NCBI GenBank assembly: GCA_041671045.1
Contig: JBAZCF010000018.1
Span: forward strand, 1 to 10,086
Source: Parachlamydiales bacterium
Lineage (GTDB): Bacteria > Chlamydiota > Chlamydiia > Chlamydiales > JABDDJ01
Reading direction: 5' to 3'
Length of the DNA: 10,086 bases
Numbering within the stretch: position 1 is the first letter of the stretch; each line of letters begins with the position of its first letter. The notes under the pieces were generated by a model that saw nothing but the letters and a program-made list of their open reading frames with translations, was not told the origin of the DNA and ran no database searches. This document shows positions 1-7,217 of the stretch, piece after piece. The translations under genes were made by a program, and so were the position numbers.

Positions 1-1643
1 CGAATAGGGGTAATCTTACCACCTATTTCTCTAAGAAATTCCCCACCATTAAATCTGATGGATAGTAAATTTCGATTCGCACTAAAGATCTTTTTAATCT
101 GCGTGATTCCATCGGGAAGAAGAAGCAACCATCGATGATTTCCATCCAGATTAATGTGCGTTAAATTCTTCATTTTGTGAACATTCTGGACTATTTCCAT
201 TAAAAGCATGGAAGGAATCTCGTTTGATCTTAAGTCTAATTTTCTTAGTTGCGTCAATTTGCTAATCTCATTTGAAACAAGTGTCCATTCATTGAAAGAC
301 CAAGGGTGGGTAAGATTCATGAGACCTGTAATTCTAAGCTTTTGAAGTTTTGGCAATGTTTGAAGCGTTTTTATTGTTTTCAAAAGCAGATCTAGTTTTA
401 TGCTACATGAGGATAAATCAATAGAAACTAAATTCTTAAGATGGTGGGCATTCTCAATAAATGATTTTGTATCCTCTTCGAGATACAAAAAACTCATTTG
501 TAAATGCTTTAGTAACGGGACTTCATGGAAATGTTCTGTGATTCTATTATTCAGCGAAGATTTGAGATTGCAATGGCTGCCAAGCTCTAAGACTTCTAAT
601 TGAGGCAAATAAGGCAATAGGTTTATAAGCCTGTCATACTCAGAATCATCCAAGAACCCATCAGAAAATCTGATCTCACGTATTTTTAAAGGAGCTTCTA
701 CAATATGATCTGTACCTAAATTATTTAATTCCTCTATAGATACTACCCGATACGGGTTTGCTATTTTTACAACTTCCAAATGTTTAAATTTTAAAAAATG
801 ATCCAGCCCCCTAAGTGGAGAGTAACAGGGATCAAACTCAAGGCATATCTGACGCAAATTTTTAAGTTTTGTTATGGCCGCCATAAAATTAGCTGCTGTT
901 TGCAAAGATACACTAATTACGGGACCCTGCATTAATTCTACAAGTGAAGTTACAGGCTTTTGATAGCGGATAGACAAGCTTTTCAGTCCCTTTAATCCAC
1001 CTAGAGCATTCGTTAATGCTCTGATTGCAGCCTCCCCTGATCCAATTTCATATTCAATTTCTAAAGTATGCAGGTTGGGTAGGTCTTTAATTTTATGTAT
1101 TATGGATGCACATTTATCTAAGCTCAGCAAATCCAGGACTAGATGTTCTAAGTTCGTAAACTTTGCAATATTGTGTTCAATGACATCTGCATTAAAGCGT
1201 GACTCTAATTTTAGGGTTTTAAGCGATGGAGCCTCCAAATAATTCACAAAGGACATCCAGTAATATATCATGCCTGAAGAACTATACATGCTATTTGTCA
1301 GGTCTAACTCCTCTAAGCAGAGGAATTTCGACCATTCTTGCGAGAGTTCTCTATGAAAACGATCTATAACCACACTTCCCGCTCTATCTTGTTCTTCAAA
1401 ATTTGTTAAAGAATCTATAGCCTTTTTTATTGCTTCATCTATGAGATCGTCTTCGATAAAGCACATTTGAAGACTTAAGCCCTTAAGATCAGGAAAGCGC
1501 ACAGGTAATGTTTTAAGTAAGCCAAACTGAATTTCGCAATTTGTTAGTTCTATATAATCTATTTGTTTAAAGACACTAAGCAATTCCACAAGTTGCTGAT
1601 TACTCGGAAGTTTATGAGGGTCGTTGAGATTAAAACACTTTAA
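1..1643 (-). repeat. Leucine-rich-repeat region (residues about 347–893)
   Basis: Strand-like LxxLxL cores recur throughout: LKCFNLND (347), LKGLSLQM, LEELDLTN (456), LKTLKLES, LEHLVLDL, LHTLEIEY, LKSLSIRY, LEVLELGS, LKHLQMSF, LVSIDLSS, LQKLRITG, LRKLDLRS, LTHINLDG and others. Most lie about 22–50 residues apart, with helical linkers rich in Leu, Ile and Lys. The irregular period suggests old, diverged repeats, or long RI-like repeats, rather than a recently expanded array. No DNA-level tandem repetition is visible. The region continues beyond the left edge. Confidence 0.8.
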
Positions 1644-2681
1644 TTTATCATGGTTTCGTCTTAGGAAAGCTACAAGCCGTGTGTGTGTCAAATCTAATGA
1701 GGATAAATCTAGTTTACGAGCATTCAGACGTTTGACAATTTCTGTTTCGGCAAGAGCCCTTAATGTTCTATCTGTTGCCTGTATATTTAACAGCTCTCGA
1801 TCAGGCAAAAACTGTACAATTCTTTCCAACATATCCAGAGGGAGATGTTCAAACTTTAGGTTAGGTCTACGGCTTACTATTTCAAAATGATTTGCTCTCT
1901 CCACAATATCTAAATAAAGGGTCTTGGATTCGTCTTTCTCAACGTATTCATTGAATAGTGCTTCTACAACTAACTTTGGAACACCATTTAATTGTTTGAT
2001 CAGCTCTGAGCTTATTTTTTTGGAATCTGCGTCTTCTAGAGAGTTCAGCGCCTCTTCCCATTTAGGAAAATCAAATTGATCTTTATCAAGCGTGATCAAG
2101 ACCTGTTCATTTTCAGTTTCAAAATCGCTGGGAAGTCCAAGAATAATGGTATCTCTTTCCAAAATCTGTTGAGCGATCATTTGATCGTAGATACTTTGCA
2201 ATGTAGCCTTGATTTGTGCCGGTGAAACAGGCTGAGACGTAGCATAGAAGTGTTGTTTAACTGCAATCTTTTCTTCGGAACTCCAAGAGCTTGAAGCTTC
2301 TTCTAATTGCTGATTGACATCTAAGACATAAAGCAAATGCCCTCTTATCTCTGCAAATCTTTCTGCAGTAAAATCAGGATCTTCAAATAGTCTTGCATAT
2401 TTGGATTCAAGACCGTGCTTGGCAAAGATCGATTTTGCAGTATTAAGATATTCTACTTTAAAGGCTTGGACAGTAGTTTTTACTTGCTCAACATAGTAAT
2501 TTTCCAAAAAGGAAAACAACGTGAATTGAGATAAAAAACGTGTAATACGGAAGGTAAGCAACAAGCTTTCTAAGCTATGTCCTAGGGCACTGTAATTGAG
2601 AGAAAAAGAATCGGCCGGGTGAAGCCTAGCATGTGTTTCGTACAACCTACCGATATTTATAAAATTCGAATTTGAAATCAT
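1..2681 (-). CDS. F-box / leucine-rich-repeat protein, eukaryotic-like effector candidate (3' end outside window)
   Basis: The minus-strand frame is open from the ATG at 2681–2679 to the left edge: 893 complete codons and no stop, so the C-terminus is missing. Residues 1–277 are mostly helical and charged, match no family I recognise, and begin with a Ser/Asn-rich stretch (MISNSNF) that could serve as a type III secretion signal. Residues 278–318 read as an F-box (LP at 280–281). From about residue 347 onward there are roughly 18 LxxLxL strands, for example LEELDL near 456 and later LEVLELG, LVSIDLSS and LRKLDLRSN. Spacing is irregular, closer to ribonuclease-inhibitor/FBXL-type repeats than to short bacterial LRRs. 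In eukaryotes the F-box binds Skp1 and the LRRs bind substrate in SCF ubiquitin ligases. Protist-associated chlamydiae carry expanded sets of such proteins, and Ralstonia GALA effectors have the same layout. A role in redirecting host ubiquitination is inferred. The start is supported by a GAAGG 9 bases upstream. Confidence 0.85.
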   Translation of the reverse strand, partial: MISNSNFINIGRLYETHARLHPADSFSLNYSALGHSLESLLLTFRITRFLSQFTLFSFLENYYVEQVKTTVQAFKVEYLNTAKSIFAKHGLESKYARLFEDPDFTAERFAEIRGHLLYVLDVNQQLEEASSSWSSEEKIAVKQHFYATSQPVSPAQIKATLQSIYDQMIAQQILERDTIILGLPSDFETENEQVLITLDKDQFDFPKWEEALNSLEDADSKKISSELIKQLNGVPKLVVEALFNEYVEKDESKTLYLDIVERANHFEIVSRRPNLKFEHLPLDMLERIVQFLPDRELLNIQATDRTLRALAETEIVKRLNARKLDLSSLDLTHTRLVAFLRRNHDKLKCFNLNDPHKLPSNQQLVELLSVFKQIDYIELTNCEIQFGLLKTLPVRFPDLKGLSLQMCFIEDDLIDEAIKKAIDSLTNFEEQDRAGSVVIDRFHRELSQEWSKFLCLEELDLTNSMYSSSGMIYYWMSFVNYLEAPSLKTLKLESRFNADVIEHNIAKFTNLEHLVLDLLSLDKCASIIHKIKDLPNLHTLEIEYEIGSGEAAIRALTNALGGLKGLKSLSIRYQKPVTSLVELMQGPVISVSLQTAANFMAAITKLKNLRQICLEFDPCYSPLRGLDHFLKFKHLEVVKIANPYRVVSIEELNNLGTDHIVEAPLKIREIRFSDGFLDDSEYDRLINLLPYLPQLEVLELGSHCNLKSSLNNRITEHFHEVPLLKHLQMSFLYLEEDTKSFIENAHHLKNLVSIDLSSCSIKLDLLLKTIKTLQTLPKLQKLRITGLMNLTHPWSFNEWTLVSNEISKLTQLRKLDLRSNEIPSMLLMEIVQNVHKMKNLTHINLDGNHRWLLLLPDGITQIKKIFSANRNLLSIRFNGGEFLREIGGKITPI
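1728..1850 (-). other. F-box domain (residues about 278–318 of the LRR protein)
   Basis: The segment starting LPLDMLERIVQFLPDREL (residues 280–297) continues with L298, R305, R308 and L310. It follows the F-box pattern LPxEhhxxIhxhLxxxxLhxhxxhxxxhRxLA. The Leu-Pro pair and the Ile288/Phe291/Leu292 and Leu297/Leu298 pairs occupy the positions that contact Skp1 in eukaryotic F-boxes. The usual Val-Cys and Trp near the end of the motif are not conserved. The domain sits just before the LRRs, as in FBXL proteins, but unusually far from the N-terminus. The assignment is from pattern only; no profile search was run. Confidence 0.75.
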
Positions 2682-2690
2682 TACAGCAGA

Positions 2691-2719
2691 CCTTCATAAA
2701 TAATATATGAAAAATTATA
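2691..2719 (-). promoter_or_regulatory. Promoter -10 and ribosome binding site of the F-box/LRR gene
   Basis: On the minus strand a perfect TATAAT (2719–2714) lies 32 bases before the ATG, and GAAGG (2695–2691) lies 9 bases before it. No convincing -35 hexamer is present at 16–18 bases; the best candidates, near 2736–2742, match poorly. A small dyad (TTCATA, 7-base loop, TATGAA at 2693–2711) lies between the -10 and the start codon. It may be an operator or simply a product of the A/T-rich sequence. Confidence 0.5.
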
Positions 2720-2765
2720 ATGTATTATTATTAAGATCGAATTAAGAACGTTACCACACTAATTG

Positions 2766-2791
2766 ATGTTCATTTAAAGACTGCAGTTATT
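2766..2791 (+). repeat. Left copy of an inverted repeat bounding the sppA–rho block
   Basis: This copy contains ATGTTCATTTAAAGAC followed by TGCAGTTATT. The reverse complement of 9458–9482 matches it at 22 of 26 aligned columns, with three mismatches and one single-base gap, including 12 identical bases at the outer end. It lies between the divergent F-box/LRR and sppA genes. No other copy was noticed by eye. The function is unknown. Confidence 0.5.
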
Positions 2792-2831
2792 CTAACGGGT
2801 TTTCCTTTCAGTTTTGCATTTATATGTAGGA

Positions 2832-2837
2832 TATACT
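2832..2837 (+). promoter_or_regulatory. Candidate -10 element for the sppA-led operon
   Basis: TATACT matches five of six bases of the sigma-66/sigma-70 -10 consensus and would start transcription about 30 bases before the sppA ATG. The -35 region at the correct distance (about 2807–2814) is poor. A second weak pair, TTGATG at 2763 and TATTCT at 2788, has 19-base spacing. Either could serve, or neither. Confidence 0.3.
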
Positions 2838-2875
2838 ATTCTATAGGATCTTATTTTCTTACCCTCATACCTATT

Positions 2876-3931
2876 ATGCGTGAATCACTCATCAAATCTA
2901 CATTCCGCTCCTGTCTGGTTGCCCTAGGAGGCGTCTTTGGGGTGGGATTGGCTCTATTTCTTATTGCTCTTCTCTTCTCTACACTCTCCCAGGAAAATAA
3001 AACCAAACTCAAGATCGACACTGATTTCAAACAGATCATTGCCCCCAATGCCAAAGGTGTGCGCCAAGAAATGTCGAAATCTGATCCGGTGATCCTGCAA
3101 TTAAATATCCAAGGCGTCATTGGCACCGACAAACTTAATGCCAACCGTATTGAAGAGCTATTAGTAGAGTCAAGAGAAGGCGATTTGCAAAATGACCGTG
3201 TGAAAGCTATTCTATTGAACATTAATAGTCCGGGAGGTTCTGCGACCGACTCCGACGCTATTTATAATGCGATCATGCAATACAAAAAAACGTATCAAGT
3301 CCCTGTTTATGCATATATAGATGGTATCTGCGCATCCGGCGGCTACTACATTGCTTGCGCTGCGGATAAGATCTATTCCCGCGATACAGCCATTGTCGGA
3401 AGCATCGGCGTCCTTTTTTCTTCCCCTTTCTTTAATGTCACCCAAGTGATGGAAAAAATCGGCGTCAGCGCTGCAACGATCTCCGCCGGAAAAGACAAAG
3501 ACATGCTCAACCCCTTCCGCCCCTGGAAAGAAGATGAGAAAACTAACCTTCAATCTATCGCCGACGGCTTATATTACGATTTCGTCAGTATAGTCAGCGC
3601 CAATAGACCCAAAGTCGACCGTGAAAAACTCGTCTCCGAATATGGCGCCAATGTCTATCTAGCAAGAAATGCCCTCGAATATGGATTGATTGACGAAGCT
3701 AACGCTAGCCGCAACACGGTGTTGCAAGCCCTCATCAAAGAATTGAATATTTTTGACGATGATTATCAGGTAGTTTACTTAGAAAAGAAAAACTGGCTGG
3801 TCGAATTCCTCACAGAGCAGCACGCATCCACTCCTTTATCAAACCACATCTACCATCATCTTGATTTAGGGAATGGCGTCCCATCAGAACTTTATGGCAA
3901 ACCTCTTTACCTCTATAGACCAGAATATTGA
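2876..3931 (+). CDS. sppA: Signal peptide peptidase SppA / SohB-like serine protease
   Basis: This is a membrane-bound serine protease of the S49 (SppA/SohB) family, which degrades leftover signal peptides and other membrane peptides. At 351 residues it has the length of the short, single-domain form found in Bacillus rather than the double-length E. coli SppA. Residues 12–37 form one N-terminal membrane anchor. The clp-fold core carries NINSPGG (115–121), the nucleophile Ser154 in ASGG, and GSIGV (175–179). Lys206 in SAGKDKDM is the probable general base; it lies 52 residues after the serine, the spacing I recall for Bacillus SppA (Ser147/Lys199). That motif is a variant of the usual GKYKD. 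The ATG gives the membrane anchor directly, but no Shine–Dalgarno stands within 5–12 bases; AGGA at 2845 is 27 bases away. The gene leads the operon, with polA following after 5 bases. Confidence 0.92.
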   Translation: MRESLIKSTFRSCLVALGGVFGVGLALFLIALLFSTLSQENKTKLKIDTDFKQIIAPNAKGVRQEMSKSDPVILQLNIQGVIGTDKLNANRIEELLVESREGDLQNDRVKAILLNINSPGGSATDSDAIYNAIMQYKKTYQVPVYAYIDGICASGGYYIACAADKIYSRDTAIVGSIGVLFSSPFFNVTQVMEKIGVSAATISAGKDKDMLNPFRPWKEDEKTNLQSIADGLYYDFVSIVSANRPKVDREKLVSEYGANVYLARNALEYGLIDEANASRNTVLQALIKELNIFDDDYQVVYLEKKNWLVEFLTEQHASTPLSNHIYHHLDLGNGVPSELYGKPLYLYRPEY

Positions 3932-3936
3932 TTAAT

Positions 3937-6591
3937 ATGTCCCAACTTCTCATTATCGATGCGTCAGGCTATCTGTACGCATCTTACCACGCTATCCAAA
4001 ACATGACCAACAGCAAGGGCGAATCGACAAATGCCTTGTTCGGTTTTGTAAACTCTGTGACAAAAATCCTGAGTTCTTTTGATACTCCGCATATAGTGGT
4101 GGTTTTCGACGGCCCCAACAATACACAATCGCGTAAAGAATTGTATGCTGATTACAAGGCCACAAGAAAAGAAACACCTAAAGACCTCCCTTATCAAGTG
4201 GCTTGGGCTAAAGAGTATTGCTCCCTTAAAGGACTGCCCTTCGTAGAGAAAAGTGGCGTTGAAGCCGATGATACAATGGCAAGTATTGCATTATGGGCCT
4301 CCTCCCAAGGTCATGAGGTTTTCGTTTTCACTGCCGATAAAGACATGTGCCAAATCGTCAATGACAAGGTACGTCTAGTCCACACGCGCAAAGAGAACAA
4401 GATCATTGGCCCAGCAGAAGTCGAAGAGATCCATGGCGTACCTCCACATATGATCCCCGACTATTTAGCCATGATCGGTGATACTTCCGACAACGTCCCA
4501 GGACTGCCCGGTTTCGGCCCTAAGACTGCAGCGTCCATGCTTAAAGAATGCGGGACGCTGGAATCGATCTTGGACAACCCTGAGAAATCTTGCAGCGGGA
4601 AGAAATTGGAAACCATCCGTGCATATGTCGACACTATCCGTTTAAGTAAAAAGCTTGTGACAGTGGATACGCAGATTCCTTTTGAGATCCCTTCCGACCT
4701 TTTCCACATCATGCCTGCCCATACTGAAGGCTTAAAGCTGTTTTACAGCCAGAAAGACTTCCATTCCATGCTGCGTAACTTGGCTGCTGACAAAAAAGCC
4801 ACTCACGAAGAAGTCGTCCACTACCATCTCGTGGATGATGAACAGCACTTTCAAGAGCTGATCAATGCCATTGCACAGCAAAAAGAAGTCTGCTTCGATA
4901 CGGAAACAACCAATGTGGATCCATTGAAGGCTCAACTCGTAGGGATAGGCTTCGGCTGGGAACCTGGCCATGCCTGGTACGTTCCGACAAACGGGAAATT
5001 AGGCAAACAAAGAGTCTTGGAGGGTTTAAAACAAATTTTCGCCCTACCTACGCCCGGTTTTTACGGCCACAATGCCAAATACGATAGCCACGTTCTTGAG
5101 AATGAAGGCATTCACGTTCAAACCCTCTCCTTTGATACTTTGTTGACCTCCTATCTTCTCAACGCCCACCAGCGTCAGCATTCTTTAGATGTCCTTAGCT
5201 TCCATTACTTTGAAAAACAAAAGATCCCGATCGCAGATCTCATTGGCAAAGGCAAAAACGAAATAACGATGGACCAAGTCCCGCTCGATAAGATCAGTAC
5301 CTATTGCTGCGAAGATATCGACTACACGGTCCGCTTAAAAGACGTCCTCCAAAAGGAATTGCACGAACGGAAACTAGATGCTGTCCTCTTCGAACTCGAA
5401 CTCCCCCTCATGAGAGTCCTTCAGCAAATGGAACGTCACGGTATCTATATCGATGCGGAAAAACTCGCCGTATTCGGAGTGGAGTTGAATGCCCACCTCA
5501 ATGAACTCAAAGATAAGATACAGTCACTTGCCGGAGAACCTTTTAACCTCAATTCTCCTCTCCAGCTTAGTCAAATACTAGAAAAATTAGGTGTAAGGAC
5601 CGCTAAAAAAACGACCAGTGGTATGTCCACAAGTGCAGATGAGTTGGAAAAAGTACGTCATCAGCACCCTATCATCGATCTAATGCTAGAATACCGCACA
5701 TTAGAAAAACTACGCTCTACCTACGTTGATACCCTCCCCACTCAGATCAACACCAAAGATAGCCGCATCCACTGCAATTTCAACCAAACAGTGGCAGCGA
5801 CGGGCAGGTTAGCTAGCCAAGACCCCAACCTCCAAAATATTCCCGTCCGAACCGAGCTAGGCCAACGTATCCGCGAAGCCTTCAAACCGCAAAAAGAGGG
5901 CTGGAGCTTTCTCGCTGCCGACTATTCTCAAATCGAACTGCGCCTCCTAGCACACCTCTGCGAAGACGAGCATCTCGTCGGAGCCTTCGAAAGGGGCGAA
6001 GATATCCACCGCAGCACCGCCGCCGCCATTTTCCAGACTCCGCTGCAAGAGGTCACCGATCAGCAACGTTATCAAGCTAAAGCCGTCAACTTCGGCATCC
6101 TCTACGGACAGCAAGCCTTCGGCCTTTCTCAAACGATTAACATTCCTGTCAAAGAAGCCGAAACTTTCATTAAAACCTATTTCGAACGTTTCCCACGTAT
6201 TAAGGGCTTTCTCGAAAAATATAAAGAACAAGCCCGCGCCACAGGAAAAGCAGTGACCATCATCGGCCGCGAAAGGATCATCCCTGAAATCTCCAGCCGC
6301 AACCCGCAAATCCGCGCCGCTGCGGAACGTTTAGCTATCAATACTCCTATCCAAGGGACTGCTGCTGATCTGATCAAGTTGGCCATGCTAAAAATCGACG
6401 CTGTCCTCGAAGCAGAAAAATTGAAAGCTTACATGATTTTGCAGATTCACGATGAGCTGATCTTTGAAGTTCCCGACGAAGAAATTCCCCGCTTGAGAGA
6501 ACTCGTTAAGAACACAATGGAAAATGTAATTGACCTGCGCGTTCCTTTAGAAGTAAACATCGCCATTGGCAAAAATTGGAAAGAGTGTTAA
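3937..6591 (+). CDS. polA: DNA polymerase I
   Basis: This is the full-length family A polymerase (884 residues), acting in Okazaki fragment maturation and excision repair. The 5' nuclease domain (about 1–285) carries acidic residues at D8, D58, E109/D111/D112, D134/D136 and D182/D185, followed by the helix-hairpin-helix GLPGFGPKTA. The 3'-5' exonuclease domain (about 295–480) keeps all catalytic motifs: D321/E323 in FDTETT, N379/D383 in NAKYD, and Y456/D460 in YCCED. Proofreading should therefore be active, unlike in Taq or Bst polymerases. The polymerase domain has TGRLASQDPNLQNIP (622–636), motif A with D662, motif B R711/K715/F719/Y723, and motif C QIHDE with D839. Phe719 matches the E. 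coli Phe762 position. The ATG at 3937 gives the usual MxxLxxIDxSGYLY start. An in-frame TTG at 3928 overlaps the sppA stop and would add only three residues. No strong ribosome binding site is seen, so translation may be coupled to sppA. Confidence 0.97.
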   Translation: MSQLLIIDASGYLYASYHAIQNMTNSKGESTNALFGFVNSVTKILSSFDTPHIVVVFDGPNNTQSRKELYADYKATRKETPKDLPYQVAWAKEYCSLKGLPFVEKSGVEADDTMASIALWASSQGHEVFVFTADKDMCQIVNDKVRLVHTRKENKIIGPAEVEEIHGVPPHMIPDYLAMIGDTSDNVPGLPGFGPKTAASMLKECGTLESILDNPEKSCSGKKLETIRAYVDTIRLSKKLVTVDTQIPFEIPSDLFHIMPAHTEGLKLFYSQKDFHSMLRNLAADKKATHEEVVHYHLVDDEQHFQELINAIAQQKEVCFDTETTNVDPLKAQLVGIGFGWEPGHAWYVPTNGKLGKQRVLEGLKQIFALPTPGFYGHNAKYDSHVLENEGIHVQTLSFDTLLTSYLLNAHQRQHSLDVLSFHYFEKQKIPIADLIGKGKNEITMDQVPLDKISTYCCEDIDYTVRLKDVLQKELHERKLDAVLFELELPLMRVLQQMERHGIYIDAEKLAVFGVELNAHLNELKDKIQSLAGEPFNLNSPLQLSQILEKLGVRTAKKTTSGMSTSADELEKVRHQHPIIDLMLEYRTLEKLRSTYVDTLPTQINTKDSRIHCNFNQTVAATGRLASQDPNLQNIPVRTELGQRIREAFKPQKEGWSFLAADYSQIELRLLAHLCEDEHLVGAFERGEDIHRSTAAAIFQTPLQEVTDQQRYQAKAVNFGILYGQQAFGLSQTINIPVKEAETFIKTYFERFPRIKGFLEKYKEQARATGKAVTIIGRERIIPEISSRNPQIRAAAERLAINTPIQGTAADLIKLAMLKIDAVLEAEKLKAYMILQIHDELIFEVPDEEIPRLRELVKNTMENVIDLRVPLEVNIAIGKNWKEC
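6578..6585 (+). promoter_or_regulatory. Ribosome binding site that selects the coaE TTG start
   Basis: GGAAAGAG lies within the last codons of polA and ends 8 bases before the TTG at 6594. It is too close to, or overlaps, the other in-frame candidates (TTG at 6576, GTG at 6585), so it favours the 6594 start. Confidence 0.55.
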
Positions 6592-6593
6592 TT

Positions 6594-7190
6594 TTGAAGA
6601 AAGTTGCTGTTACAGGCGGACTTGCCAGTGGCAAGACTACTGTTTGCGATATTTTCCACAGTCTAGGTGCCGAAGTCGTCCACGCTGACGCTATCGTGCA
6701 TCAGTTGCTGTCCAGCGATTCCCAAATTATCCAGGCCGTTATTAGACTCATTGGCCAAGAAGCGCTTGAAGGCAATCAACTTAACCGTGCAATAATCGCA
6801 AAGATAGTTTTTGACAAACCCGAACTATTAAGTTCACTAGAAGAAATTCTTCATCCCGCCGTACAAAGAAAGATTGAAGAACGTTTTTCACAGGTTTGCG
6901 CATCCAACGACGCACCCCTTTTCGTCGCCGAGATTCCCCTCCTCTTCGAAAGCGGTGCAGAAAAATTTTATGATTTGACTATCTGTGTACTAGCTGACAC
7001 AGAAGAACGTCAGCGGCGCTACCTCCATCGGCAAAAAGACTTTGTCAATGACTTTGAGAAGCGCCAACAAAAACAATGGACGCAAGAGCGTAAAGCCGAA
7101 CTTGCAGATATCATCCTCTATAATAACGGGAGTTTTGAAGAGCTCAAAGAAAATATCACAACGCTCTTCCACTCTTTAACCCAAACCTAA
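6594..7190 (+). CDS. coaE: Dephospho-CoA kinase
   Basis: The enzyme catalyses the last step of coenzyme A synthesis, ATP-dependent phosphorylation of the 3'-hydroxyl of dephospho-CoA. The protein begins MKKVAVTGGLASGKTT; its P-loop is G8–T15 with Lys14. Family signatures follow: HADAIVH with D32, LNR (63–65), the LEEILHPAV segment (82–90) and EIPLLFE (113–119), then an Arg-rich lid (TEERQRRYLHRQ) and a C-terminal helix. With the start chosen here it is 198 residues, the normal length. There is no ATG start. The TTG at 6594 is preferred because CoaE proteins have only a few residues before the TGG loop and because GGAAAGAG is well placed before it. An upstream TTG at 6576 would give 204 residues. 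The start lies 2 bases after the polA stop, which suggests translational coupling. Confidence 0.93.
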   Translation: MKKVAVTGGLASGKTTVCDIFHSLGAEVVHADAIVHQLLSSDSQIIQAVIRLIGQEALEGNQLNRAIIAKIVFDKPELLSSLEEILHPAVQRKIEERFSQVCASNDAPLFVAEIPLLFESGAEKFYDLTICVLADTEERQRRYLHRQKDFVNDFEKRQQKQWTQERKAELADIILYNNGSFEELKENITTLFHSLTQT

Positions 7191-7201
7191 AACCTTTAAT
7201 T

Positions 7202-7206
7202 AGGAG
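7202..7206 (+). promoter_or_regulatory. Ribosome binding site of rho
   Basis: AGGAG lies 11 bases before the rho ATG, in the 27-base gap after coaE. It is one of the two clearest Shine–Dalgarno sequences in the window and supports the ATG at 7218. The gap is too short for the long leader attenuator known upstream of E. coli rho. Confidence 0.6.
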
Positions 7207-7217
7207 CCTTTCAAATA

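Noticed and set aside
400..1890. Plus-strand open frames at 400–603 and 1624–1890
   Set aside because: They lie opposite the continuous minus-strand F-box/LRR frame, have no supporting ribosome binding sites, and give low-complexity products with no recognisable motif.
2851..3553. Minus-strand open frames opposite sppA
   Set aside because: Antisense shadows of the sppA coding sequence, with no independent start signals or family motifs.
3928..3936. TTG at 3928 as the polA start
   Set aside because: It overlaps the sppA stop codon and adds only three residues. The ATG at 3937 gives the usual PolA N-terminus.
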